A DNA stretch of 64,000 bases from Maribacter litoralis. GTDB taxonomy: Bacteria > Bacteroidota > Bacteroidia > Flavobacteriales > Flavobacteriaceae. Shown in pieces: positions 1 to 9,179 of this stretch. The DNA is taken from contig NZ_QCZD01000001.1 of NCBI RefSeq assembly GCF_003075045.1, forward strand, positions 682,001-746,000. The letters are read 5' to 3'. The notes beneath the pieces are model-generated. The model did not search any database and was not told the DNA's origin. It saw only the letters and a program-made list of their open reading frames with translations. Both the position numbers and the translations under genes were made by a program. The first letter of the stretch is position 1, and the number at the start of each line of letters is the position of its first letter.

Positions 1-1740
1 TTTATCGTCGGTATCATCTTCTTCCTTGTCTTCTTTTGAAGACTCTTCTATCATTTTCAACAGGTCAAATTCTTCTTTTGTTTTATTAAACTTGTCCCAC
101 GATTCTTGGGTCAAGAACATGGTATACACATCGGTTTCAAAAGAGCCACTGGTTGCATAACTTTTAAGTCCGTCACGATTGGTTAAATACATAATCTGGC
201 TACCGTCATTTATCCATTTAGGATAAAACTCATAATAACCGCTTTGGGTCAAATTTTTACGTTGCTTACCATCTTTAGAAATCAAAAGCAACTCGGTATT
301 ATTCAACGAAACACTCCAATCTACCAACAGCCACTTACTATCTGGACTCCATTGATAATACTGGTCTCCGTCTCGCATATGTATAACTTCATCTGGTGTC
401 AATATGGTAGTCACCTCTTTGGTCTTTAGGTTCTTGACCTTCAACGTTCGTCGATCTTCCATGTATGCCACATAAGTGCTATCCGGAGAAAATTCTGGCA
501 GATAGATATCATTTTTCGAGGTCACCAATGTATCTTCTTTTATTAAGGTAGATGCAAAGAAATAAGGTTCTTCTGAACGTACTTTTGATGATTTAAAAAT
601 ACTCCACTTGCCATTGCGTTCGCTTGAATAGGCTACCGATTTACCATCGGGCATAAATTTTACAAAACGTTCTTGTTCTGGGGTGTTGGTAATACGTTTG
701 GTCAAAGAACCATCTACCGAGGTCACGAATACTTCGCCACGACTTATAAATGCAATTTCTTTGCCGTTAAGGGCTACATCCATTTCTTGAACACCACCAT
801 TAACCGATTTATATGAAATAGGATTGCTGTCTTCTTGCGTTCTAACTATTACTTCTACCTTCTTAGCACTGTCACCGGCTTTTAGCGTATAAATTTCTCC
901 ATCATAACCAAATGCCAAAGTATTGTCGCCAATACTTAATGAGCGTACCGGATGTGTCTTAAAACTGGTATGTGCAGCAATTTCAGGCGCTCCCGTCAAG
1001 GACATGGAAAAGACATTAAAAGTGCCTTCTTGCTCGCTTAAATAGTAAATGGCACTGCCATCTTTTGAAAATACCGGATTACGGTCTTCTCCTCCAAACG
1101 TAGTTAGCTGCTTGTGCTTTCCTGTGGATTTATCATACAGCCAAATATCTCTGGTTATGGCAGATGTATGATGCTTTCTAAAAGCGTCTTCGTAGCCTTT
1201 TCTATCATGATATACCATTTTTGTACCGTCTGCATTTACTTGTACATCTTCTGCCGGAACGGTCAGCACCTGACCAACCCTGCCTCCTGTTACAGGAACA
1301 CCATACAATTCTGGCTGGGATCCCGTAGGGTATTGTCGATGCGCGGCAGCGTCTAACCTCATGGCACCAAACAAAACTTCTTGATCATCTGCCGAAAAGC
1401 TAAATGGCTTTTCATCATTACTATGATAGGTCAACCTTGTTGATGGTCCGCCCTTGGCATCCATAACATACACATCAAAATTTCCATACCTGTTGGAAGA
1501 AAATGCTATTTTCTCACCGTTCTTGCTCCAAACCGGAGAGTAATCATGTGCGGAGTGATAGGTTAACTGCTTTGCAACACCACCGTTTGCAGGTACCGTA
1601 AATAAGTTTCCCTTATAAGTGAATGCAATGGTTTTGCCGTTGGGAGAAATAGCCGGGTAACGTGCCCACTTTGGTTGTGTCTGTGCAGAACATACATACG
1701 TAAGGCATACTGCCATTACCGATAAAAAAGAGTATTTCAT
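1..1740 (-). CDS. Tricorn-like protease, N-terminal part (3' end beyond window)
   Basis: The minus strand is open from an ATG at 1740 to the window edge (580 codons, no stop). It begins with a signal peptide (MKYSFLSVMAVCLTYVCSAQ) and continues as repeated PD40/WD40-like propeller blades, for example PAISPNGKTIAF near residue 28 and SPVWSKNGEKIAFSSNRYGN near residue 65. This is the layout of bacterial tricorn protease homologues (secreted S41 peptidases), in which propellers precede PDZ and S41 domains. The catalytic part would lie outside the window, so the peptidase assignment is by family inference. An acidic, lysine-rich linker (KEEFDLLKMIEESSKEDKEE) is at the visible end. A promoter candidate lies just upstream, divergent from the methyltransferase gene. 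Confidence 0.85.
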   Translation of the reverse strand, partial: MKYSFLSVMAVCLTYVCSAQTQPKWARYPAISPNGKTIAFTYKGNLFTVPANGGVAKQLTYHSAHDYSPVWSKNGEKIAFSSNRYGNFDVYVMDAKGGPSTRLTYHSNDEKPFSFSADDQEVLFGAMRLDAAAHRQYPTGSQPELYGVPVTGGRVGQVLTVPAEDVQVNADGTKMVYHDRKGYEDAFRKHHTSAITRDIWLYDKSTGKHKQLTTFGGEDRNPVFSKDGSAIYYLSEQEGTFNVFSMSLTGAPEIAAHTSFKTHPVRSLSIGDNTLAFGYDGEIYTLKAGDSAKKVEVIVRTQEDSNPISYKSVNGGVQEMDVALNGKEIAFISRGEVFVTSVDGSLTKRITNTPEQERFVKFMPDGKSVAYSSERNGKWSIFKSSKVRSEEPYFFASTLIKEDTLVTSKNDIYLPEFSPDSTYVAYMEDRRTLKVKNLKTKEVTTILTPDEVIHMRDGDQYYQWSPDSKWLLVDWSVSLNNTELLLISKDGKQRKNLTQSGYYEFYPKWINDGSQIMYLTNRDGLKSYATSGSFETDVYTMFLTQESWDKFNKTKEEFDLLKMIEESSKEDKEEDDTDDK

Positions 1741-1770
1741 GTGTTTAAGTAGTTGGTATTTAGTAGATAC

Positions 1771-1801
1771 GAAAGATAAGTATTTGATTTATCTACGGCA
1801 A
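1771..1801 (-). promoter_or_regulatory. Putative Bacteroidota promoter for the tricorn-like gene
   Basis: On the minus strand a TTG (1801-1799) is followed after 20 nt by TATCTTTC (1778-1771), one base off the TAnnTTTG -7 consensus. It lies 30 nt upstream of the ATG. The spacer contains CGTAGATAAA, a string that recurs in other upstream regions here. Confidence 0.4.
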
Positions 1802-1895
1802 TGAATCTATGATCAATGGTATTCAATTCTACATAGATGGTAGAAATTGGCTAAAATTGGATTAAATTTACTGTACCAGCAAATACTATTTTACC

Positions 1896-2489
1896 TTGAA
1901 AGAAGAAGAGCTTTATTGGACAGAACGGTATAAGAATAATAATACAGGTTGGGATATTGGTTACCCTTCTACCCCAATTAAAGCATATGCCGATCAAATA
2001 ACGGATAAATCAATTCAGATTTTAATACCGGGCGCCGGAAATGCTTACGAAGCCGAATACCTTTGGAAAGCAGGATTTGTCAATACCCACATTCTTGATA
2101 TCTCTATAATTCCGCTACAAGAATTTAAAAAAAGAAACCCCGATTTTCCGGAGGAGAACATGCATCAATCTGATTTTTTTGAATTCAACGGACAGTTCGA
2201 TTTAATTATAGAACAAACCTTTTTCTGCTCTTTTGTACCGATTGATGAAAATAGAAATGCCTATGCCAAGCAAATGGCAAGTCTACTAAAACCAAAAGGA
2301 AAATTAGCCGGACTCTGGTTCAATTTTCCACTTACCGACGATATGGAAAAGCGCCCTTTTGGAGGAAACAAAGAATTGTATCTCAAATACTTATCACCAT
2401 ATTTTAAAACGATCACTTTTGATCCCTGTTATAATTCGATAGCACCAAGACAGGGGAAGGAGTTGTTTGGAATTTTTGAGGTTCGTTGA
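1896..2489 (+). CDS. Thiopurine S-methyltransferase-type SAM-dependent methyltransferase
   Basis: 197 aa, cytoplasmic. The TPMT family signature is visible: W8 and the TGWDIG motif at residues 17-22 near the N terminus, then a SAM-binding motif LIPGAGNAYEAEYL at 43-56, an acidic motif with HILDIS near 71, and IIEQTFFCSF near 107, typical of bacterial TPMT-like enzymes. Such proteins methylate thiols or chalcogen compounds; the substrate here is unknown. The start codon is TTG (1896-1898) followed by AAA. There is no in-frame ATG before residue 1, and the N terminus lines up with the family at this point. Divergent from the tricorn-like gene and followed by a repeat block. Confidence 0.85.
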   Translation: MKEEELYWTERYKNNNTGWDIGYPSTPIKAYADQITDKSIQILIPGAGNAYEAEYLWKAGFVNTHILDISIIPLQEFKKRNPDFPEENMHQSDFFEFNGQFDLIIEQTFFCSFVPIDENRNAYAKQMASLLKPKGKLAGLWFNFPLTDDMEKRPFGGNKELYLKYLSPYFKTITFDPCYNSIAPRQGKELFGIFEVR

Positions 2490-2653
2490 TTGGTTGTTCG
2501 TTGTTCGTTCGAGCGCAGTCAAGAACTATTGGTGTTCCATATTGACAGATTGCTTAGTACCTCGCAATGACGTATTGAAAACTGAACACTGAGAACTGAA
2601 ACTGCCAACTGATACTGTCTACTGAAATACGCTCTGTGACCAATACCACTTTT

Positions 2654-2776
2654 GTCCGTGCGAGTGAATTTCGAGGTACGAGAAATTAGTATCGAGAACC
2701 TTTATGTGTTCCTATGGTTCTCGATACAACTTTGTTGTTTCCGCTATGCTACAACTAAAAAGCCACTCGAACTGAC
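2654..2776. repeat. Palindromic block, copy 1 (degenerate left arm)
   Basis: The outer arms GTCCGTGCGAGTG and CACTCGAACTGAC no longer pair fully. The inner stem GTATCGAGAACC (2689-2700) pairs perfectly with GGTTCTCGATAC (2716-2727) around a 15-nt loop. Confidence 0.85.
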
Positions 2777-2972
2777 ATTCTTGTAAACGAATTGTCATCC
2801 TGAGTGCAGTCGAAAGGACTGGTACACGAATTCAACAGATTGCCACGTCGCAAAAAGCTCCTCGCAATGAAGAACAGAAAACTGTTTCAGTTTACTGAAT
2901 ACTGTTACTGCCTACTGATACTGCCAACTGATACTGTCTGCTGAAATAAGCTCTGTGACCCAAACAACTTTT

Positions 2973-3095
2973 GTCAGTTCGAGTGAATTTCGAGGTACGA
3001 GAAATTAGTATCGAGAACCTTTATGTGTTCCAATGGTTCTCGATACAACTTTGCAGTTTCCGCTATGCTACAACTAAAAAGCCACTCGAACTGAC
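2973..3095. repeat. Palindromic block, copy 2
   Basis: Perfect 13-bp outer arms GTCAGTTCGAGTG (2973-2985) and CACTCGAACTGAC (3083-3095) enclose the perfect 12-bp inner stem 3008-3019/3035-3046. Total length is 123 bp, as in the other two copies. Confidence 0.9.
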
Positions 3096-3298
3096 ATTCT
3101 TGTAAACGAATTGTCATCCTGAGCGCAGTCGAAAGGACTGGTACATGAATTCAACAGATTGCCACGTCGCGCAAAGCGCCTCGCAATGAAGAACAGAAAA
3201 CTGTTTCAGTTTACTTCCTACTGAAACTGCCAGCTGAACACTGAAACTGCCAACTGATACTGTCTGCTGAAATAAGCTCTGTGACCCAAACAACTTTT

Positions 3299-3421
3299 GT
3301 CAGTTCGAGTGAATTTCGAGGTACGAGAAATTAGTATCGAGAACCTTTATGTGTTCCAATGGTTCTCGATACAACTTTGTAGTTTCCGCTATGCTACAAC
3401 TAAAAAGCCACTCGAACTGAC
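3299..3421. repeat. Palindromic block, copy 3
   Basis: Outer arms 3299-3311 and 3409-3421 are perfect complements, and the inner stem is 3334-3345/3361-3372. Nearly identical to copy 2 and in the same orientation. Confidence 0.9.
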
Positions 3422-3714
3422 ATTCTTGTAAACGAATTGTCATCCTGAGCGCAGTCGAAGGGACTGGTACATGAATTCAACAGATTGCCACGTCGCCCAA
3501 AGCTCCTCGCAATGACGAACTGAAAGTTATTTCAGTATACTGAATACTGAAACTGCCTACTGAAACTGCCTACTGAAACTGCCAACTGAACACTGAACTA
3601 CAAAACTGTTAAAGGATTACGGATTCTTCAAAACCAAACACTGTTAACATCCTTTTAAGAATACTTCCTTTTCTTTTCAGCTATTTTTAAGCACATAACT
3701 AACAAACCACTCAA

Positions 3715-6700
3715 ATGACAAGAAGATTACTCTCCCTGTTGATGCTTTTCGCATCTGTTTTCGTTACTGCACAAGAATTTAATATGGACTTAGCTCAAGA
3801 CCTTAAACCCCGTAACATCGGTCCTGGTGGTATGAGCGGTCGTGTAACTGCCATTGATGTCGTTAATGACAATCCCGATATTATGTATGTGGGTACCGCT
3901 TCTGGCGGATTGTGGAAATCTACATCCGGCGGGGTAAAATGGGAACCTATTTTTGATAAAGAAGTAACCGCTTCCATCGGTGCAGTTGCTATTCAACAAA
4001 GTAACCCGTCCGTAATTTGGGCCGGTACTGGCGAAGGTAATCCTAGAAATAGTCTTAATGGTGGCTACGGAGTTTACAAATCTCTTGATGGCGGTAAGAC
4101 TTGGAAATCTATGGGTCTTGAAAAAACCAGACATATCCATAGAATAAAAATCGACCCAATGAATCCGAATACTGTGTATGTGGGTGCTATTGGATCTCCT
4201 TGGGGAGAACACCCAGAACGCGGAGTGTTTAAAACTACCGATGGTGGCGAGACTTGGGAAAAAGTGCTTTTCGTAAATAATAAAACGGGAGTGGCGGATC
4301 TTATTATGGATCCTACCAACCCAAATAAATTGATCGCTGCCATGTGGGAACACAAGCGTGAACCTTGGTTCTTTAATTCCGGTGGTTCTGGCAGTGGTTT
4401 ATATATGACCCATGATGGCGGTAAGAATTGGAAAAAACTGACCGAAGAAGATGGTCTGCCTGCAGGTGATTTAGGAAGAATTGGTGTAGCCATTGCCCCT
4501 GGAAAGCCCGATGTTATTTATGCTTTAGTTGAAGCAAAAAAGAACGCGCTGTACAAATCTGAAGATGGCGGATTCAAATGGAAAAAAGTAAATGATAAAA
4601 GCGATATTGGAAATAGACCTTTCTACTACTCTGAAATCTACGTAGATCCAGAAAATGAAAATAGGGTTTTCTCTGTATTTACATACGTGAACGTTTCTCA
4701 AGATGGTGGTAAAAACTTTACGCAATTGATGCCTGCTTACCGTGCCGATAATGGCGTACACCCTGATCACCATGCATTTTGGATTCACCCAGAAAACGGA
4801 CAGTTTATGATGGACGGTAATGATGGCGGATTAAATATTTCTAAAGATGGTGGAAAAACATGGCGTTTTGTGGGTAATTTACCCGTTGCGCAATTTTACC
4901 ATATAGCAACTGATAATGAATATCCTTATAATGTATACGGTGGTATGCAAGATAATGGTAGCTGGAGAGGTCCTGCCTATGTTTGGAAAGCACAGGGAAT
5001 TCGCAATAGCTACTGGCAAGAAATTAGTTTTGGTGATGGTTTTGATGTCGTTCCCGATCCTGTAGATTCCAGATATGGGTATACCATGAGCCAACAAGGT
5101 AATGTGCAACGCTTTGATCATGTAACAGGTGACAATTATATTGTACGCCCTACCCCACCGGATGCTACGACAGAACTACGTTTTAATTGGAACTCGGCAA
5201 TTAGCCAAGATCCTTTTGATACCAGTACCGTATACTTTGGTAGCCAGTTTGTACACAAGAGTACAGATAAGGCGTTAACTTGGAAGGTAATCTCTCCAGA
5301 TTTAACAACCAATGATCCTGAAAAGCAAAAGCAAAGCGAAAGTGGCGGATTATCTATGGATGCCACAGGCGCAGAAAATCATACAACTATATTGGTAATA
5401 GAACCTTCTAAAGTTGAAAAAGATATGCTTTGGGTAGGTACCGATGATGGCAGAGTTCATTACACTCAAAACGGTGGCGGAACATGGACAGAAGTAACCG
5501 CAAATATTAAAGGCTTACCAAAAGGAAGTTGGATTCCACAAATAAAGGCATCTACACGTAATAAAGGGGAAGCACTTTTAATTGCTAACGATTATAGAAG
5601 ATTTAATTACACTCCGTATGCATACCGCACTAAAGATTACGGTAAAAGCTGGACAAGAATTGTTGATGCCACAGATGTTGAGAGCTACACCTTATCTATT
5701 ATTGAAGACCCTGAAAATCCTAATTTAATGTTCTTAGGTACCGATGATGGATTATATGTTTCTTTCAATGCCGGTGAGAAGTGGCAAAAATGGACCGAAG
5801 GTTTCCCAACGGTATCCACAAAAGATTTAGCCATTCACCCAAGGGAGCACGATTTGGTAATCGGCACATTTGGTAGGGCTGCATGGGTGTTAGATGATAT
5901 TCGTCCGTTACGTGCTTTAGCTTCAGACGCTTCTATCCTAAATAAGGAAATAGAATTATTTACTCCGCCAACGGCATATCAGGCTTCATACCAACAACCT
6001 ACAGGTAGTCGTTTTGGGGCAGATGCCCTGTACCAAGGTGAGAATAGAAAATCCGGAGCTATGATTACCTACTATTTAAAAGAAGGTAAAAACGCTGCAA
6101 AAAAGGGTAAGCTTGCAAAAGGTAAAAAGGAAGGCGCATCCGAAGAAAAAATAGAAGAAAAAAAGGATAGTGTAGAACTAACGGGAGTTCAAAAGAAAGA
6201 CTCCGTCCAGTTCGATTTTTACGATGGAGAACGATTGATACGCACTTTAAAATTTAAGACTCCAGAAAAAGCAGGATTCCATAGAATTTATTGGGGAATG
6301 GACGAAAAAGGTGCCGATAGACCTTCTAGAAAAGTACAGACTAAAAAGAGGGAGTCTGGCGGGTTAGATGTAAAACCTGGTACATACACGATAAAGATGC
6401 TTTATGGTGATTTGGAAGAAGAAACTACAATTATGGTGAAATCAGACCCACGCTTAGAAGTTTCTCAGGTAGCGATCAATGAAGCCTATGCCAATGGTAA
6501 AGTATTGGAATCTTACATGCAAACTGCAGCAGATGCCGTCCAGCAATTGGCCAAAAGCAAAGAAACTGCTGAAAAATTTCAAAAGGACCTTAAAAAAGAA
6601 GATGATAAAAAGTACAAGGAGCAGATAAAAGCTTCTAAAGATATCATTAAACAAATAGATTCAGTAACCGCTATTTATTTAGGAAAGGTAGATAAGCGAC

Positions 6701-6951
6701 AAGGTATTACACGTAGTAAAGAAATGACGGTAATGCAGCGTATACAAGTTGCAAGACGCTACGTAGGATCAAGAAAAACGGGCATGACAGCTACAGAAAA
6801 ACAACTGATGCAATTTGCTAAAGACGACCTAGAAGCTGCACTACAAAAAACAAACGCTTTCTTCGCAAAAGAATGGGTAGATTATCAAAATAATATGAAA
6901 AGCTTAGATTTATCACCCTTTAAAGAAACAGAAATATTTAATTTAAATTAA
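3715..6951 (+). CDS. Secreted BNR/sortilin-like (VPS10-type) beta-propeller protein
   Basis: 1078 aa with a signal peptide (cleavage after about residue 19, VTAQ). The body carries many Asp-box/BNR motifs of the form S-x-D-G-G-x-x-W, for example KSLDGGKTWKSM, KTTDGGETWEKV and HDGGKNWKKL, spread over residues 60-720. They form a sortilin/VPS10- or sialidase-like propeller often labelled glycosyl hydrolase. I see no catalytic residue set for a glycosidase. The C-terminal third (about 760-1078) has a lysine/glutamate-rich stretch and helices. It heads a likely operon: the DUF2490 gene begins 18 nt downstream and the YceI gene follows. Its role is unknown; such proteins are abundant in marine Bacteroidota. 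Confidence 0.85.
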   Translation: MTRRLLSLLMLFASVFVTAQEFNMDLAQDLKPRNIGPGGMSGRVTAIDVVNDNPDIMYVGTASGGLWKSTSGGVKWEPIFDKEVTASIGAVAIQQSNPSVIWAGTGEGNPRNSLNGGYGVYKSLDGGKTWKSMGLEKTRHIHRIKIDPMNPNTVYVGAIGSPWGEHPERGVFKTTDGGETWEKVLFVNNKTGVADLIMDPTNPNKLIAAMWEHKREPWFFNSGGSGSGLYMTHDGGKNWKKLTEEDGLPAGDLGRIGVAIAPGKPDVIYALVEAKKNALYKSEDGGFKWKKVNDKSDIGNRPFYYSEIYVDPENENRVFSVFTYVNVSQDGGKNFTQLMPAYRADNGVHPDHHAFWIHPENGQFMMDGNDGGLNISKDGGKTWRFVGNLPVAQFYHIATDNEYPYNVYGGMQDNGSWRGPAYVWKAQGIRNSYWQEISFGDGFDVVPDPVDSRYGYTMSQQGNVQRFDHVTGDNYIVRPTPPDATTELRFNWNSAISQDPFDTSTVYFGSQFVHKSTDKALTWKVISPDLTTNDPEKQKQSESGGLSMDATGAENHTTILVIEPSKVEKDMLWVGTDDGRVHYTQNGGGTWTEVTANIKGLPKGSWIPQIKASTRNKGEALLIANDYRRFNYTPYAYRTKDYGKSWTRIVDATDVESYTLSIIEDPENPNLMFLGTDDGLYVSFNAGEKWQKWTEGFPTVSTKDLAIHPREHDLVIGTFGRAAWVLDDIRPLRALASDASILNKEIELFTPPTAYQASYQQPTGSRFGADALYQGENRKSGAMITYYLKEGKNAAKKGKLAKGKKEGASEEKIEEKKDSVELTGVQKKDSVQFDFYDGERLIRTLKFKTPEKAGFHRIYWGMDEKGADRPSRKVQTKKRESGGLDVKPGTYTIKMLYGDLEEETTIMVKSDPRLEVSQVAINEAYANGKVLESYMQTAADAVQQLAKSKETAEKFQKDLKKEDDKKYKEQIKASKDIIKQIDSVTAIYLGKVDKRQGITRSKEMTVMQRIQVARRYVGSRKTGMTATEKQLMQFAKDDLEAALQKTNAFFAKEWVDYQNNMKSLDLSPFKETEIFNLN

Positions 6952-6969
6952 AAATCAAGAAAACAAGGA

Positions 6970-7695
6970 ATGAAGAAAGTTATTACTGCACTGGTATTAC
7001 TAACATCAATTTTAAGTACAAATGCTCAAAGTGAATTAACGGGAGAAAATGATTTTGGCAGTTGGTTCATGTATTTTGGCACCAACAAAATAGCCGATAG
7101 ATGGAGTATACATACCGAGGCGCAGTTTCGATACTATGAAATGGCATCTAATTTTAACCAAACTTTGCTGCGTACGGGTTTGAACTATCATATAAATCCT
7201 GATGCGATCGCTACTATGGGCTACGGCTTCATTGATACCGACCCCACTTTTACGGAGTTCGATGAAATTAGCAGTAATAACTTAGTGCGAAACAATTCCA
7301 TATCCGAACATCGAATTTTTGAGCAATTCATTCTTAAAAACAAGGTGTGGGAATTTAAGTTTGAGCATCGCTATCGTTTAGAACAGCGCTTTGTTCAAAA
7401 TAATTACACGGGTGAAAGCAGCACATTGCACAGGGCACGGTATAGAATACAAATGACCTTGCCCCTAACCGATATATTTTTCTTGAATTTTTATGACGAA
7501 ATATTCATAAACCTACAAGACAGTGCTTTTGGTCAAAACCGTGCCTACGCCGCACTTGGAGTTAATGTTACCGAAGATTTGAGCATGCAGTTCGGGTACC
7601 TAAAAAATCACTTTACAGGGGCTAACTTCGACCGCCTGCAAATTGGGGTATTTTATAACACCGATCTACGAGGCATTTTTAAAAAGAAGAACTAA
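6970..7695 (+). CDS. DUF2490 family outer-membrane beta-barrel protein
   Basis: 241 aa with a signal peptide (MKKVITALVLLTSILSTNAQ). The rest alternates amphipathic strands with many aromatic residues (WSIHTEAQFRYYEM, EFKFEHRYRLEQRF, LSMQFGYLKNHF), as in the DUF2490 family of predicted outer-membrane barrels. Function is not known. It lies 18 nt after the propeller gene and 28 nt before the YceI gene, consistent with one transcript for cell-envelope proteins. Confidence 0.85.
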   Translation: MKKVITALVLLTSILSTNAQSELTGENDFGSWFMYFGTNKIADRWSIHTEAQFRYYEMASNFNQTLLRTGLNYHINPDAIATMGYGFIDTDPTFTEFDEISSNNLVRNNSISEHRIFEQFILKNKVWEFKFEHRYRLEQRFVQNNYTGESSTLHRARYRIQMTLPLTDIFFLNFYDEIFINLQDSAFGQNRAYAALGVNVTEDLSMQFGYLKNHFTGANFDRLQIGVFYNTDLRGIFKKKN

Positions 7696-7723
7696 ATTTA
7701 TACCATAAACAAACTACATTATT

Positions 7724-8362
7724 ATGAAAAAAATAGCATTGACTTTCGCTAGTGCGTTAATGATCGTTTTCGCAAGTTGTAAAGAGGCTAAAAAGGGTGA
7801 GGATTCTAAAAGTGTTGAAGCTACAGCCGAAGCAACTGAAATGTATAGCCTTGTTCAAGATTCTACCAAGGTAAGTTTTACCGCTTACAAGACTACCGAA
7901 AAGTTACCTGTTGGAGGCAAGTTTCAAGAAATAAACTTTTCTAATACCAATAGCGGTGCAACTCCATTAGAAGCATTAAACGGTACGGAATTCAGTATAC
8001 CTGTTAGTAGTTTATTTACCAACGACCCTACAGGAACCAGAGACCCTAAACTCCTAGAGTTTTTCTTTGGTGTATTAAAAGATACCGAGTTAATTTCGGG
8101 TGTAGTTAAAGTTGAAGGCGACAAAAGCTCTATGGATGTTACCTTAAACGGAGAAACTCAGAATATTCCTCTTTCCTATGAAATGGATGGGGACAACAAA
8201 ATCACCTTTAATGGTGTAATGGAATTAGAGAACTGGAATGCCTTAGATGCTGTTGCCTCTATCAATAAAGCTTGTGAAATTCTACACACAGGTAAAGATG
8301 GTGTTAGCAAAACTTGGAGTGAAGTTGCCGTAAAAGCAGAAGTGCTATTGGCTAAAAAATAA
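7724..8362 (+). CDS. YceI-family lipoprotein
   Basis: 212 aa. A lipobox (IVFASC, Cys19) follows a short hydrophobic segment, so the protein should be lipid-anchored. From about residue 45 the sequence fits the YceI lipocalin-like fold that binds isoprenoid-type lipids in its relatives: LVQDSTKVSFTAYKT, then SIPVSSLFTNDPTGTRDPKL and VKVEGDKSSMDVTLNGETQN. Third gene of the probable operon starting at 3715, closed by the terminator at 8388. Confidence 0.88.
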   Translation: MKKIALTFASALMIVFASCKEAKKGEDSKSVEATAEATEMYSLVQDSTKVSFTAYKTTEKLPVGGKFQEINFSNTNSGATPLEALNGTEFSIPVSSLFTNDPTGTRDPKLLEFFFGVLKDTELISGVVKVEGDKSSMDVTLNGETQNIPLSYEMDGDNKITFNGVMELENWNALDAVASINKACEILHTGKDGVSKTWSEVAVKAEVLLAKK

Positions 8363-8387
8363 TTACATTCTAGATGTTAGAATATAG

Positions 8388-8414
8388 GAGGTGCATTATC
8401 GCACCTCTTTTTTT
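8388..8414 (+). terminator. Rho-independent terminator after the YceI gene
   Basis: Perfect 7-bp stem GAGGTGC/GCACCTC (8388-8394, 8401-8407), 6-nt loop, then a run of seven T. Confidence 0.9.
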
Positions 8415-8511
8415 ATCACAATAGATTAAAAACAGTGCTCTATGCACCTAACTTCTTGATATTAGCTATTTTATTAGTTAATTTGTTCTTTCACACTAAA
8501 AAAGAAATAAA

Positions 8512-9105
8512 ATGAAAATATTAAAACTTGAATTAGCACTATTGGCTCTACTAGCTGTCTTTAGTTGCAAAGAGGTAAAAAAAGGAGGTTCTGAAGCGAA
8601 AGAAGAAGTTGAAGAATTAATGGACGAGGCAGAAAATGAAATGGATGATGATGAAACCGTTGTTAGATTCATGCTAGAGCCTAAAAGTGATAGTAATGTA
8701 AAAGGCGAAGTAATCTTCACCCAAGATGATGACGAGGTAGAAATGGTAGCCATGCTATCTGGTTTAAGCGAAGGCGAGCATGCCATACATATTCACCAAA
8801 CCGCAGATTGTTCTGCTGCTGATGGTTCTTCTGCCGGCGGACACTGGAACCCAACCAATGAACCTCATGGTAAATGGGGCGCAAGTGAAGGGTATCACAA
8901 AGGTGATATAGGTAATTTCAACGCTGATGCGGACGGTAATGCAAAAGTGGAATTTGAAACGGATGAATGGTGTATAGGCTGTGATGATGAAAATAAAAAC
9001 ATATTGGGCAAAGGGGTGATTGTACACCAAGGTGTTGATGATTATACTTCTCAACCTAGTGGTGCAGCCGGTACACGCGTTAGTTGTGCAGGTATTATTC
9101 AATAG
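8512..9105 (+). CDS. sodC: Cu/Zn superoxide dismutase, lipoprotein
   Basis: 197 aa. Lipobox with Cys19, then an acidic linker (residues 27-48), then the SodC domain. All metal ligands are present: His93, His95, His111, His119, His129, Asp132 and His172. The active-site arginine (Arg189) and the disulfide pair Cys100/Cys192 are also there. The enzyme converts superoxide to peroxide and oxygen, probably at the cell surface or in the periplasm. Unusual is an extra Cys-x-x-Cys (154/157) in the loop before the last ligand. It has its own terminator and sits just upstream of an ECF sigma/anti-sigma pair. Confidence 0.95.
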   Translation: MKILKLELALLALLAVFSCKEVKKGGSEAKEEVEELMDEAENEMDDDETVVRFMLEPKSDSNVKGEVIFTQDDDEVEMVAMLSGLSEGEHAIHIHQTADCSAADGSSAGGHWNPTNEPHGKWGASEGYHKGDIGNFNADADGNAKVEFETDEWCIGCDDENKNILGKGVIVHQGVDDYTSQPSGAAGTRVSCAGIIQ

Positions 9106-9124
9106 GGTTAATATTAATATTTAT

Positions 9125-9152
9125 AAAAGCTGTTCTTCGAACAGCTTTTTTT
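9125..9152 (+). terminator. Rho-independent terminator after sodC
   Basis: Stem AAAAGCTGTT/AACAGCTTTT around CTTCG, running into a T tract. It lies between sodC and the preferred start of the sigma factor. Confidence 0.9.
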
Positions 9153-9179
9153 ATTTTTAACCGCTACAAAATATTTAAT

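Larger units (their letters stand above)
2508..3600. repeat. Tandem composite intergenic repeat, about 320-bp unit
   Basis: This 1.1 kb gap has no credible gene. It holds a tandem array in which each unit has three parts in fixed order. First is a 123-bp palindromic block (copies at 2654-2776, 2973-3095, 3299-3421). Second is a block starting GTCATCCTGAGCGCAGTCGA and ending near CTCGCAATGA (four copies, the first partial at about 2508). Third is a degenerate run in which ACTG recurs every 6-13 bases. The stem starts at 2689, 3008 and 3334 give periods of 319 and 326 bp. From memory, the GCAGTCGA and CTCGCAATGA strings resemble widespread dispersed repeats of Flavobacteriia and other bacteria. 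Confidence 0.9.

Noticed and set aside
2508-3600. CRISPR array
   Set aside because: Repeat units are about 320 bp and themselves palindromic mosaics; there are no 20-40-bp repeats with unique spacers and no cas genes.
3790-4353. Long minus-strand ORF of 187 codons inside the propeller gene
   Set aside because: Lies fully antisense to a clear BNR-repeat protein; its composition reflects the repeated motif and it has no signature of its own.
8764-9102. Minus-strand ORF antisense to sodC
   Set aside because: Mirror of conserved SodC coding sequence; no independent evidence.
9084-9179. N-terminal extension of the sigma factor from ATG 9084
   Set aside because: Overlaps sodC and the sodC terminator; family alignment starts at Met 9180.
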